Origin: Rutidosis leptorrhynchoides
Lineage: Eukaryota; Streptophyta; Magnoliopsida; Asterales; Asteraceae
Reading direction: 5' to 3'
Length of the DNA stretch: 64,000 bases
NCBI RefSeq assembly: GCF_046630445.1
Contig: NC_092334.1
Location: 190,842,501-190,906,500, forward strand
Under the pieces are notes generated by a model. It was not told where the DNA came from and searched no databases. It was given only the letters and a program-made list of their open reading frames with translations. Made by a program: the position numbers and the translations under genes. Shown one piece after another: positions 1 to 8,726 of this stretch (within the stretch, counting starts at the first letter, position 1; each line of letters opens with the position of its first letter).

Positions 1-1001
1 TGGTGTTTAGTACTTCGAAGTTTATATATTATACAGACGAGATGTTCTGTTTTTGGGGATATTATTGATGCGCATTATATGTTAAGGTCGGTTACCAAGC
101 TGAGCAATGAAAGTAAAGTGAATGTTATGTATCGAGAGAATGATTTTTATACACAGGTTATGTGTATTATTTTTGTGCACGAGATATGTGTATGGTTATT
201 TAAAAATCGCGAGGCAACCTTGTTAGACATAACATAATATTTCATCATGTAATTCATTAGATAAAGATTAAGACATAAGGGATTAGGATTACTTGTGTTG
301 AGAGAAGATGAAGCCATAAGAACACAAGTAGGTTGTTTGATCTTCTACTTGATCCTCTCCTTTAGTGATGGACTTAGAGTAATTGTAATGTGTTGTTGTT
401 GTTGTGTGTACATAGAGGTGAAGAATGAGCCTCTATTTATAGGAGAGGTCAAGGAGAGATCAACTCCAAATATTAAAGAGTATGCAACTTAATATCTCCC
501 ATCAAGATTAGTTAAGTGCATTCATTATGGTATTTAAGTATGATCATAAAAGACAGCATGTAATCTCACCATATCAATAAGATGGTGACTTGTTATTAAT
601 AATGATATCTTGAGATCTCACCAGATCAATAAGATGGTGACTTATTATTAATAGGTTAGGACACATTAATGTATGAGTAATAAATAAGTCTAACAAACCT
701 ACGGGGGAGAAAAGGATACGAACCTACTCTGCTAAGCATTATGAAAAATGGTTTTGTACACGAGATAGGTGTACTGTATTTAAATCTTGTGGTCTATCAA
801 AATGATGAATTTTATTGCTTATGATAAACCTATGAACTCACCAACCTTATGGTTGACATTTGAAAGCATGTTTATTCTCAGGTATGAAAGAAATCTTCCG
901 CTGTGCATTTGCTCATTTTAAAGACATTACTTGGAGTCGATCATCGCAATGGGACCAGATGTTGGTGACTTCGTCCAGATGGATTAGGACGGGGTATGAC
1001 A
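1..1001 (+). repeat. Tekay-like Ty3/gypsy LTR, 3' part (interrupted)
   Basis: Positions 1-220 and 696-1001 align closely with 20328-20509 and 22502-22785, inside the long LTR that starts at 17265, and more loosely with the 3' third of the LTRs of elements A and B. Shared landmarks are the stretch with TTTAGTACTTCGAAG, the phrase around CTTGTGGTCTATC, and the segment GCATGTTTATTCTCAGGT followed by CTTCCGCTGT. It appears to end near 1001 in ...GTATGACA. No tRNA-Met primer site follows, so this is a solo or 3' LTR rather than a 5' LTR. The left end lies outside the window. A second LTR (221-695) sits inside it. Confidence 0.75.
221..695. mobile_element. Solo LTR, 475 bp, with 5-bp target-site duplication
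   Basis: The insert begins TGTTAGAC and ends GTCTAACA, a perfect 8-bp terminal inverted repeat of TG...CA type. It is flanked by AACCT at 216-220 and 696-700. The related copy near 22526 reads straight through GAGGCAACCTACGGGG without the insert, so the empty site is visible within this window. No coding sequence or primer site is present. The size, ends and 5-bp duplication fit a solo LTR, probably of a Ty1/copia element; family assignment is inference. Confidence 0.8.
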
Positions 1002-1138
1002 TTGATGGAGTTTTGTTTCCAATTGAAGGATACACTTGGTTTCAAGCTTTCATTAAGGTACTGCATTTTCTTTTGCCTACTGCTTTCTTTTATCACATCT
1101 CTACAACAAATATATGATTGTAGTTTTTAAACGTTCAG

Positions 1139-1275
1139 GTGACCACGAAAAATTGAAAGAATCTTCATTATATACGTGTAACTTTGAGCGTGATTATGAC
1201 TTTTATGTGACCAAGAAAAATTGAAAAAATCTTCATTATATACATGTAACTTTGAGTGTAAATATGACTTTTTTG
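1139..1275. repeat. Tandem duplication, 2 x 68 bp
   Basis: Two head-to-tail copies start at 1139 and 1207 with GTGACCA and share the segment ATCTTCATTATATAC and the phrase TGTAACTTTGAG. They differ at a handful of positions. The copies lie in non-coding sequence. Confidence 0.8.
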
Positions 1276-2184
1276 TACTAGCACATCACCACAAGCATAT
1301 ATAACAGTTAGATATTTGGATCCACCATTATAGGTACGATGTAATCACGTAGCGAGGAAGAACATATGTTGTTCGTACTCCGAGTTCAAAATTTGGGCAA
1401 ACGAGACCAGCATGAACCATAATACATCATATGACTATAAAGTGAAATTGAAGAAAAAAATGTCGTAGCATTTTTGGCATAGCTCCAGATACGGTTTGTC
1501 TTCCTTTTTGATATCAAGTTACTTTTTGAGATATGATTATTATTCGATATATAGTTTATTGGATAATTTGTTCGTATCGAAAGTCATCTCGAATGGTAAG
1601 AAACTTTATACATATGTGACTTACAATTGTTGAGGTTTTTTCCCTACGTAACACTTATATCGGCTTCAATTGTTTGTTTTTGGTTAGATCGTGGTATTAA
1701 AGAGTCTCAAATATATCGATATACATACTGTTAATGGTTAAAGAACGTGATAAATAAAGTACTCCGTATATTAAAGAGCATGGGTTCAATGTATCAAATT
1801 CAGATTCGATCTTAACAATTGTTTAAGTTTCAAGTTTACAAAGTTATTTAATTCAGTAATCTGATGTAGTATTTCATGTGACACTCATAAGTTTATGTGA
1901 TCTGTTTTTGGGACATATGAAGTACAAATGGATACATATAGTTTTTAACTTTTATGTTGAATCTGTATATTGTGTTAGATCCTAACTAGGTTTTAACATG
2001 TATCTTTTGTATATTTTGTTAACAGCCAAAAAATACTATCCTTCAAGACAGCGCCTGGCCCTGCCCATGCAACCGGGTTCAAAGGAAAGTTTATTTACGA
2101 TTTTGCTTAGATGTTTGATTAGTGATCTTGCAAATTCATTATTTTTTTTTTTTACAGCAATGAGCTATGGTTTATTGTTATCAG

Positions 2185-2274
2185 ATTAGGGACATAGGTA
2201 GCAATTCTGAATGGGAAAAAGTGAGCCAGTATGAGATTCCGGTTTTGGCTCCACTCCATTTTGATGGTACTGAG
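2185..2274 (+). pseudogene. Glutaredoxin-like (DUF836) exon fragment
   Basis: The stretch reads IRDIGSNSEWEKVSQYEIP followed by VLAPLHFDGTE, then a donor-like GTACTT. This matches my memory of plant DUF836/glutaredoxin-like thioredoxin-fold proteins, where an IRDI-x-x-NPEWE-x-x-YQYEIPVL segment follows the CxxC region. The CxxC part and the final LPRLSPR-type segment are not recognisable nearby, and an in-frame stop lies just upstream of the exon-like part. I therefore call it a fragment or a single exon of a decayed gene. Family recognition is from the motif only. Confidence 0.5.
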
Positions 2275-3162
2275 GTACTTTCTTTATAAGTATTCATTTT
2301 TAATATGAACATGACATGAAGCAAAATCATAAAAAATATTAGGTTATCCTTAAAAAAACATGCTTTGTTAGAGTAGTGGTTTCCATGTTGTGTACAATCG
2401 TTTCAATTGTCGTTGGTTGTTTGTATGTCAAGAAGACCGTAGGATCTTCTCAAGTAGTTGAAAGAATCTGCATGTGATTATCATTTGTCATTTTTTAGTT
2501 TCTATATTGTGTTACACAGTGTTATGGTTTTAAATCTTGGCAGGCGTCAAAGAAAACGATAGGGCGTATGAAAGGACCTAAATGTCAATGATTAAATGAT
2601 TTGGTAACATGTGATTGTAAAATGTGTCGTCTAAATCGATAGCTTGCGTTAACATTCCATAAACCTTAGAGCAGCAACGCGCGAACCCTCAACTCTTGTT
2701 TAAATCAAAAGTAACTATAAAACGTTAAAAAATAAAACCCAAATTCTGTCATGTTACAACTAATGTACAATATTGCGTCCACAAAGTTTGAAGATGAAGC
2801 AACTACGATGAAAACAATACGGAGTATTAAAAATTAAATAAAATATCTAAATCTGCTTGAAAGATTGTTAAGCAATTGGAACATATAAATCATTTAAGCT
2901 TAGAGAAATATGAATTACAAGTGGTGAACGAACATCTAAGTGGCATGTTTCAAGGAAAATCTCAACCTTCGAGCGCATCCTCGTCGTCGAATCAATGGTT
3001 GTTAGATCCAAAAGTCCCGTGGCTAAAGTTTTAGTCTGTGATTTGCTTCCTGTTACATTATGTATCTCATTGTTTTTAGTTAGTTTTATTGTATAGCATG
3101 TTCTCCATGCACATCCCATTGTACTCGTAAAGTTTTAAAGTAATGAAAATGATTTTCCTTTC

Positions 3163-3178
3163 AAAAAAAAAAAAAAAA
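3163..3178 (+). other. Poly(A) tract, possible retroposon 3' end
   Basis: A run of 16 A follows a stretch resembling a transcript 3' end (..AAAGTAATGAAAATGATTTTCC..). It could be the tail of a truncated LINE or a processed transcript copy. No reverse transcriptase or target-site duplication was found. Confidence 0.3.
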
Positions 3179-3205
3179 GAATTAAAAGAAATTGTGAATT
3201 GTTAA

Positions 3206-3214
3206 TATAAATTA
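3206..3214. repeat. MULE target-site duplication, left
   Basis: TATAAATTA, identical to 11847-11855. Confidence 0.95.
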
Positions 3215-3310
3215 GGGATTATCACCAAAATGCCCTTTTTTTTTAAGCTTGTTGACTGACAGCCCTAAAAAAAAAAGTTTGACAATTTGCCCTCGCAAGG
3301 CGCAAGACAG
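3215..3310 (+). repeat. MULE terminal inverted repeat, left
   Basis: Complementary to 11749-11846 apart from small differences in the poly-T and poly-A runs and a few substitutions. Shared blocks are GGGATTATCACCAAAAT, GTTGACTGACAGCCCTA, GTTTGACAATTTGCCCTCGC and AAGGCGCAAGACA. The inner edge runs into an octamer array. Confidence 0.92.
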
Positions 3311-3406
3311 CTTGCGTCCTTGCGACGTTGCGACCTTGCGTCTTTGCGTCCTTGCGACGTTGCGACCTTGCGTCTTTGCGTCTTTGCGACGTTGCGACCT
3401 TGCGTG
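3311..3406 (+). repeat. Octamer array, exactly 12 x 8 bp, inside left TIR
   Basis: Twelve uninterrupted 8-bp units of the form YTTGCGWC or GTTGCGAC: CTTGCGTC, CTTGCGAC, GTTGCGAC, CTTGCGTC, TTTGCGTC and so on, ending CTTGCGTG. The same octamer forms the right arms of the intronic repeats. Location just inside the TIR fits a subterminal transposase-binding array; that function is inference. Confidence 0.9.
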
Positions 3407-3672
3407 TAGCTGTAAAAGAACTAGTTAAATGATCAGTTTGCGTTCACTGTTCCCACACACATACGCAAACTCCTCTCTGGTGCCCTTTCGCTCGTCATTC
3501 GCAAGATCCAAACACTCGCAAATCACTCGCAAAATCTTCATCATCATCCTCACGTCATCCTCCTCATATCTTCATCGTTACCAGATCTTCTTCATCCTTC
3601 CATCTTCGATCTTCCCGAGTACAAGCGAGCTTCTACGCCACCAACATCATCGAATCACCATCATCGTTCACT
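3407..3672 (+). promoter_or_regulatory. Probable promoter and leader of the Ulp1 gene
   Basis: The 266 bp between the octamer array and the first ATG include several CGCAA words (3460-3550) and a pyrimidine-rich CATC/TCATC stretch typical of a plant 5' leader. I see no clear TATA box at a safe distance. The role is inferred from position only. Confidence 0.4.
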
Positions 3673-6600
3673 ATGTCTCAAGAACAGGTTAGATTTCTTA
3701 GATCTATGTTATATTATTCGATCTACTTCATAGTGCTTAGAATTATGTGCTAAAACAAAGTTTTTGCACTCTTTGCCCGCCAACTGTTCGAAAAAATGTG
3801 TCAACGAAATTTGTTTGTATTTTGTGTTTTTGATTGTATATTATTGAGATTGCGTACGATACCCAGGAATTTTTGCTAGATTCAAGTTGTGTAACTCTGT
3901 TGCTATGTAGACGCAAGACAATCCTTGCGTCCTTGCGTATGCCTCACAATGTAAGCAAGGTGATATTTGCGACCTCACGTTTGCTATAATTTTACCTTTG
4001 CATGTGCACGCAAGGTAACCCTTGCGTCCTTGCGTCTTGATCATAAGTTACGCAAGGTTAACCTTGCATCCTTGCGTCTTGCACATCTGTTACGCAAGGT
4101 TAACCTTGCGTCCTTGCGGCCTTGTACGCAATCTCTGTCTTGCTTGCTTGCGTCTATGTGATTTTCTTCTGTTGTTCTTCTGACTTTTACAGGGCTATGT
4201 GGAAGGTAAATTGACCATGAAGAATATGTTGACCGTGATTCCTCAGGTCAAGAAAATGTTGACTGAGAGACAAGAAAAATTATTTAGAAGTACATGCTTT
4301 GGTCCCTGGTTAGATCTTTCATACACGGGTAATGATCCTGGCCTAGTACATGCCATGCTCCAACGGAAATGTGAGCGTTCAGAAAAATTAGATGCTAGTA
4401 AGTACCCTGAAGAGCAACAAGATATATGGTTTCATTTTTCTCCTAATTTTATGATTAGATTTGGTCGGCGTGAATTTTGTTTAGTCACCGGCTTTATGTT
4501 TGGTAGCCAGACGGACATGGCACATTACATCCCTCGAAATTATGAATCTAAGACCGCACCCATTAGACGACGTTGTTTTCCAGAACGTCCCGATGCCAGC
4601 AACATTTTGGTTAGTGATATACAAAACATCCTTATCAAAAAACAAGGTGATGTAAAGGTTCCCAAGGTTAGTGACGATGATATTGTTCGACTAGCTATAA
4701 TTTTGATCGTAGAGAGAGCGTTTATGGGGAAGCAGGGGCAACATGTGGTTAGTAAACAGTTTCTATGGTTGGTTGAAGATTTCAATAAGGTGAACGTGTA
4801 CCCATGGGGGTCTCGTATTTGGGATGCTACTTACTCAGCGGTGAGCGAAGGTTTTGAGGTTCGAGAAAGCCAATTAGAGAGTGGGGGTGGAAAGGCTTAC
4901 ACATTGGCTGGTTTTATGTGGGCATTTAAGATTTGGATCCTCGAGGCATACCGTCGTACCATTAAGAGTTTTGCAACCAAAACTGATAAGGATGGAGTAC
5001 CAAGAGCATTATTTTGGAAGCGTTCATCTGCTGAAACCTTTACAGTGTCTGACTACCTAAAACTTCTACATATAATGGTTAGTTAAAATCTCCAAGAGCT
5101 TTTTATATAGTGTATATACAGCAGTTTCTGTTTTAACAGAGCAGTTTTATGTGTCGCATGAGGACGCAAGATACACCTTGCGTCCTTGCGTGTGTCGCAA
5201 GGATATCCTTGCGTCCTTGCGTGTGAACCGTGGGTTATACTTGTTACAGGCGCAAGAATCATGCTTGCGTCCTTGCGTGTATCGCAAGTTTACTCTTGCG
5301 TCCTTGCGTCTATTCGCAAGATGATCTTTGCGTTCTTGCGTCTAGACGCAAAATTACTTTTGCGTCCTTGCGTCCTTTTGTTTTTACTAATATAACTTCA
5401 TTTCAGGATGATTGTCCGAAGAGAAAAAGACCTTTTCGTTCCCTGCACCCATCTGAGACAGAGAGAGGTTGTCAATGGTGGATCCAGAGTTCCTCTTACT
5501 TTCAAGGAGATGTTGTTGAAGACGAGAAAAATACACAAGATGATAATCAAGTTGAAGAGGAGTTGGGTGGCAGTTTGAAGGAATTATTGCAGGAGGAGTC
5601 AGAGCAGACCTCGGACCCTCATCCAACACAAAAAGGCAACAAATTGCAGGAATTGTTGCGTATGGTTAATATGTTGACTAAGAGGGTGGATGATCAAGAA
5701 AAGGAGTTGGCTGATTGTAAAAAGAAGCTTGATGATCATGAAAAACGTTTGAAAAGAACAGGAACACCAGGAACATCAGGTAAATTGGCGCAAGTTTTTT
5801 TTGCGACCTTGCGTCTTGCCTGTTATGATGGCGCAAGGTTTTACTTGCGTCCTTGCGCCTGATGTTATATCAGACGCAAGTACCATCTTGCGTCCTTGCG
5901 TCTTTTTGTAATTTAGGCGCAGGTTGTACTTGCGTCCCTAACTCAGACGCAAGGACTTACTTGCGACCTTGCGTATGTCTACTTTTCTTATTTTTTGCGT
6001 TTTGTTCATTATAGTATGCTGATAACGAGGATGCATATGTGGATCCTCGATCTTTCTCTGACAATGATACATCTCCGAGGGTTGTTAGACGTGGGAAAAG
6101 AGAAAGAAGGCCCACTCATTTTTTAAATTCCCCTTTCACAACACCGGGCTACAGAAAACCATTGGAGAAGGTATATCTATAACATTCACCAGGCGCAAGG
6201 TTTTCCTTGCGTCCTTGTGCCTGATGTTTATAAGACCTTGCGTTTTGCGTCTTGGTATACGCAAGATATATCTTGCGTCCTTGCGTATGTTTGCTGACTC
6301 ATATATTATATACAGTTGTCTGACGAAGTAGCTTCTAGAGTAAAAAGGCTGAAAGTTTCTTATCAAGGGACTAAAGAAGCTGAGAATGTGTTGCCAATGG
6401 AAACTGAAAAGCCTACTGAAAAAGGGGCTGAAAAAGCTGTTGATAAACAAGATGAGAACGTGGCTCTGGTGTCTGAGGAGATTGAGCAAGGAGTTGATTT
6501 GCCATTGGTTAATGAAGCAGAAAAACAAGCAGACCAGCATGATGTTAGTGAATGACGCAAGGATCACCTTGCGTCTTTGCGTCTTCTTCATTGTTGGACG

Positions 6601-8232
6601 CAAGGATTACCTTGCGTCTTTGCGTATACTTCACTGATGGACACAAGAACTGTATTGCGTATTTGCGTTTGCATTACACCGACGCAAGACAATTCTTGCG
6701 TCTTTGCGTCTTTATTACTAATTGTTTTTTTTTCAGAAAAAGGAAAGGAAGAGAAAAAGGAAGGAAAAGGATTGGGTTGGTGAGGAGGAAATTTGGTCAA
6801 TGGTTGATAAATTTATAAACGATCAAGGAACTTTGCAACCACCACCACCAAGTGCATGGAGAGATCAAAGGAAGCATGTGGGGCCAGCAAAAGATTTGAA
6901 ATCACTAATCCTCAATAAGCAAGATACGCGTTGCATGTTCATTTTCCAAAATGAAACCTTCCTCTTCCTTGATACTGAGTTTTGGAAACGTTTATTGGGA
7001 ATTGCATTTTCTGGTTATTTGGAAAACATAGTAAGTTTGTTAATAATTATAAACTTATGCATGTTTTGTTTTGTTTTGTTTTTAGCTTTATAACATTCAT
7101 AATCAACTTGATCTGATTATAGCATATTGATGGATGGGCTACCTTCCTGTTGAGATTTCGGCAGAGGTTTCTGCCCCGAGCTAGCCAGATGTCCTCGAGT
7201 CCTCAGTTTCCGATTGCAGATTATACATGTAGTTCTCGATGGACGATTATGCCATTGGGTTTCCTCAATCAACTGGAGAAATTCAAGTCCTTTTATGATG
7301 ATGACACTCAAAATGAGGAGGAGAAGGGGGATACATCTAATCCTGAAGCAGAGGGGATCATTAAATTCAATCCCCCAGATTATATGTATTTGATTGGTCT
7401 TGGGGATGGTAGTGATGACCTTTATCCATCCTGGGCTGAATGTGATAAGGTTAGTCCTTTTTTTTTTATATAAACTATACATTTTGAGTAAACTGTAATA
7501 GGCGCAAGACAAATCTTGCGCCCTTGCGTCCGTTCGCAAACACTCTCTTGCGTCCTTGCGACCCTCGCAAGATTAACCTTGCGTCTTCATTATGGACGCA
7601 AAGTAAAATTTGCGTCCATGCGTCCACCCGCAAGGTAGACCTTGCGTCCTTGCTCCTGACGCAAGGTCTACCTTGCGTCCTTGCGTGTCTCGCAAGGTCA
7701 ACCTTGCGTCCTGCCTTCTTGACTTTTTATGTTTCTTTTGTTGCAGATTTTGATTCCAGTACATTTTTCAGATCCTGAACATTTTATACTACTCACTTTG
7801 AACTTAGATGAACAGAGAGTATTAGTCTATGATAGTTTAAAGGGTTGTTTGAAAAAAGGTCAACTCGAGGTTGTCTTCAAAAACTTATCAGACAACTTGC
7901 CGTTATATTTGAAGGCTATTGATTACTTTAACAAGAAGCAGGACTCACAAATTGTTGACTATTATGAGAACAGAGAAGATGTAGAGTTGATGATCGAGGA
8001 TGCACCGTATGTGCCAATGCAGAGTGGTGGCCATGGTGATTGTGGTGTTTGGGTCTGCCTTCATATGGAGAGGATAGTTTTTGGTTGGGATCAGATTGAC
8101 AACATTGGAGACCCTAAAAAGGCTGCTAAGGACTATAGAATTCGAATGGCAAGAACATTCTTCCGTGCACGCTTTGATACACAGGAACCACCACCACCAG
8201 AGGACCCAGAGGACCCAAAGGTTGTTAATTAG
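3673..8232 (+). CDS. MULE-borne Ulp1-type cysteine protease with DUF1985 domain
   Basis: I read eight exons: 3673-3687, 4193-5077, 5407-5779, 6015-6170, 6316-6543, 6737-7030, 7123-7449 and 7747-8232, about 920 residues. Exon 2 is a DUF1985-type domain (FRSTCFGPWLDL, RFGRREFCLVTGF). Exon 3 has a coiled coil (DDQEKELADCKKKLDDHEK). Exon 4 has a basic segment and NSPFTTPG. Exons 7-8 form the C48/Ulp1 fold with His in EHFILL, Asp in VYDSL, Gln in MQSGG and the nucleophile in GDCGVWVC, so the catalytic set is present. The family cleaves SUMO or related conjugates; the target of transposon copies is unknown. The exon 3/4 junction is out of phase with the sites I chose, so either another splice site is used or the copy has a one-base shift. 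Six of the seven introns carry the CGCAAG repeat. Confidence 0.8.
3909..4156 (+). repeat. CGCAAG/CTTGCG array in Ulp1 intron 1
   Basis: About four units of left arm ACGCAAG, a 5-8 nt spacer, then CTTGCGTC and CTTGCGT in tandem. Two units have the fully palindromic centre CGCAAGGTTAACCTTGCG or one base off it. Degenerate arms fill the gaps. Confidence 0.88.
5163..5375 (+). repeat. CGCAAG/CTTGCG array in Ulp1 intron 2
   Basis: About six units. The last one has changed both arms together, CGCAAAA at 5347-5353 and TTTTGCG at 5358-5364, so the pairing is kept while the sequence moves. Confidence 0.88.
5788..5977 (+). repeat. CGCAAG/CTTGCG array in Ulp1 intron 3
   Basis: Four to five units. At 5830-5859 the left arm GGCGCAAG matches the distal right arm CTTGCGCC. 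At 5872-5903 AGACGCAAG matches CTTGCGTCT. The flanking bases therefore covary between units. Confidence 0.88.
6191..6290 (+). repeat. CGCAAG/CTTGCG array in Ulp1 intron 4
   Basis: Two units in a 145-bp intron. The second, 6257-6288, pairs ATACGCAAG with CTTGCGTAT. Confidence 0.87.
6554..6711 (+). repeat. CGCAAG/CTTGCG array in Ulp1 intron 5
   Basis: Three good units (from 6554, 6598 and 6680) and one degenerate unit near 6641. The distal arm here is mostly TTTGCGTC or TTTGCGTA. Confidence 0.85.
7501..7711 (+). repeat. CGCAAG/CTTGCG array in Ulp1 intron 7
   Basis: About seven closely packed units. The unit at 7594-7617 has GGACGCAAA paired with TTTGCGTCC, another two-sided change. Confidence 0.88.
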
Positions 8233-8307
8233 TTAACTTGTAGATGTAATTATTATACAGTTTTTAGGTAAAACATGTAATTTTTGTATGTAAATAATCT
8301 GGGACAG

Positions 8308-8632
8308 ACGCAAGGACTTTTTTGCGTCCTTGCTTCTGGTTTTTTGACAGAAGCAAGGTGTTGTTTGCGTCCTTGCGTCTCTTTAAATGGCTTACGCAAG
8401 GTTTTGTTTGCGTTCTTGCGTATGTTTGAAGGAACGCAAGGTTTTGTTTGCGTTCTTGCGTATTTAAAAGATATACGCAAGTTGATGTTTGCGTGCTTGC
8501 GTATGTTTCATGACATACGCAAGGTATTGTTTGAAAAGTTGCGTCTTTTTTAAAGACAGACGCAAGTTATTGTTTGCGTATTTGCGTGTGTTTGATGACA
8601 TACGCAAGATTTTTCTTGCGTTCTTGCGTCTC
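8308..8632. repeat. CGCAAG/CTTGCG array between the convergent MULE genes
   Basis: About eight units at a 40-44 bp pitch, between the Ulp1 stop codon (8232) and the transposase stop codon (8727). Left arm TACGCAAG at 8393-8400 pairs with CTTGCGTA at 8415-8422, and ATACGCAAG at 8473-8481 with CTTGCGTAT at 8496-8504. Both transcripts would run toward or through this array. Confidence 0.9.
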
Positions 8633-8726
8633 TATGTAGGTCAATTTATGACACATATTTAAACAACTAACTGAGACTGATAAACAACAAACTGAGACTG
8701 ATAAACAAGCAACTAATTCTGGTCCC

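Larger units (their letters stand above)
1002..3205. other. Degraded gene fragments; no intact gene
   Basis: Two exon-like pieces lie at about 1002-1057 (ends at AAG|GTACTG and reads VLFPIEGYTWFQAFIK) and about 2026-2107 (after an AACAG acceptor); I cannot assign either. A recognisable exon at 2185-2274 is listed separately. A 68-bp unit is tandemly duplicated at 1139-1275. The end of the stretch, about 2850-3178, finishes in a 16-base A run preceded by text that looks like an mRNA or LINE 3' end. I see no continuous reading frame linking the pieces. Confidence 0.4.

Noticed and set aside
860-1117. 85-residue frame as a gene
   Set aside because: Its first half is LTR sequence; only the short segment after 1001 may be exon-derived.
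2868-3119. Minus-strand 83-residue frame
   Set aside because: No recognisable domain and it overlaps what looks like a transcript 3' end on the plus strand.
5163-8632. CRISPR-like look of the regularly spaced CGCAAG/CTTGCG units
   Set aside because: Plant nuclear context, variable repeats, no cas genes and very short spacers; the arrays are intronic repeats of a MULE.
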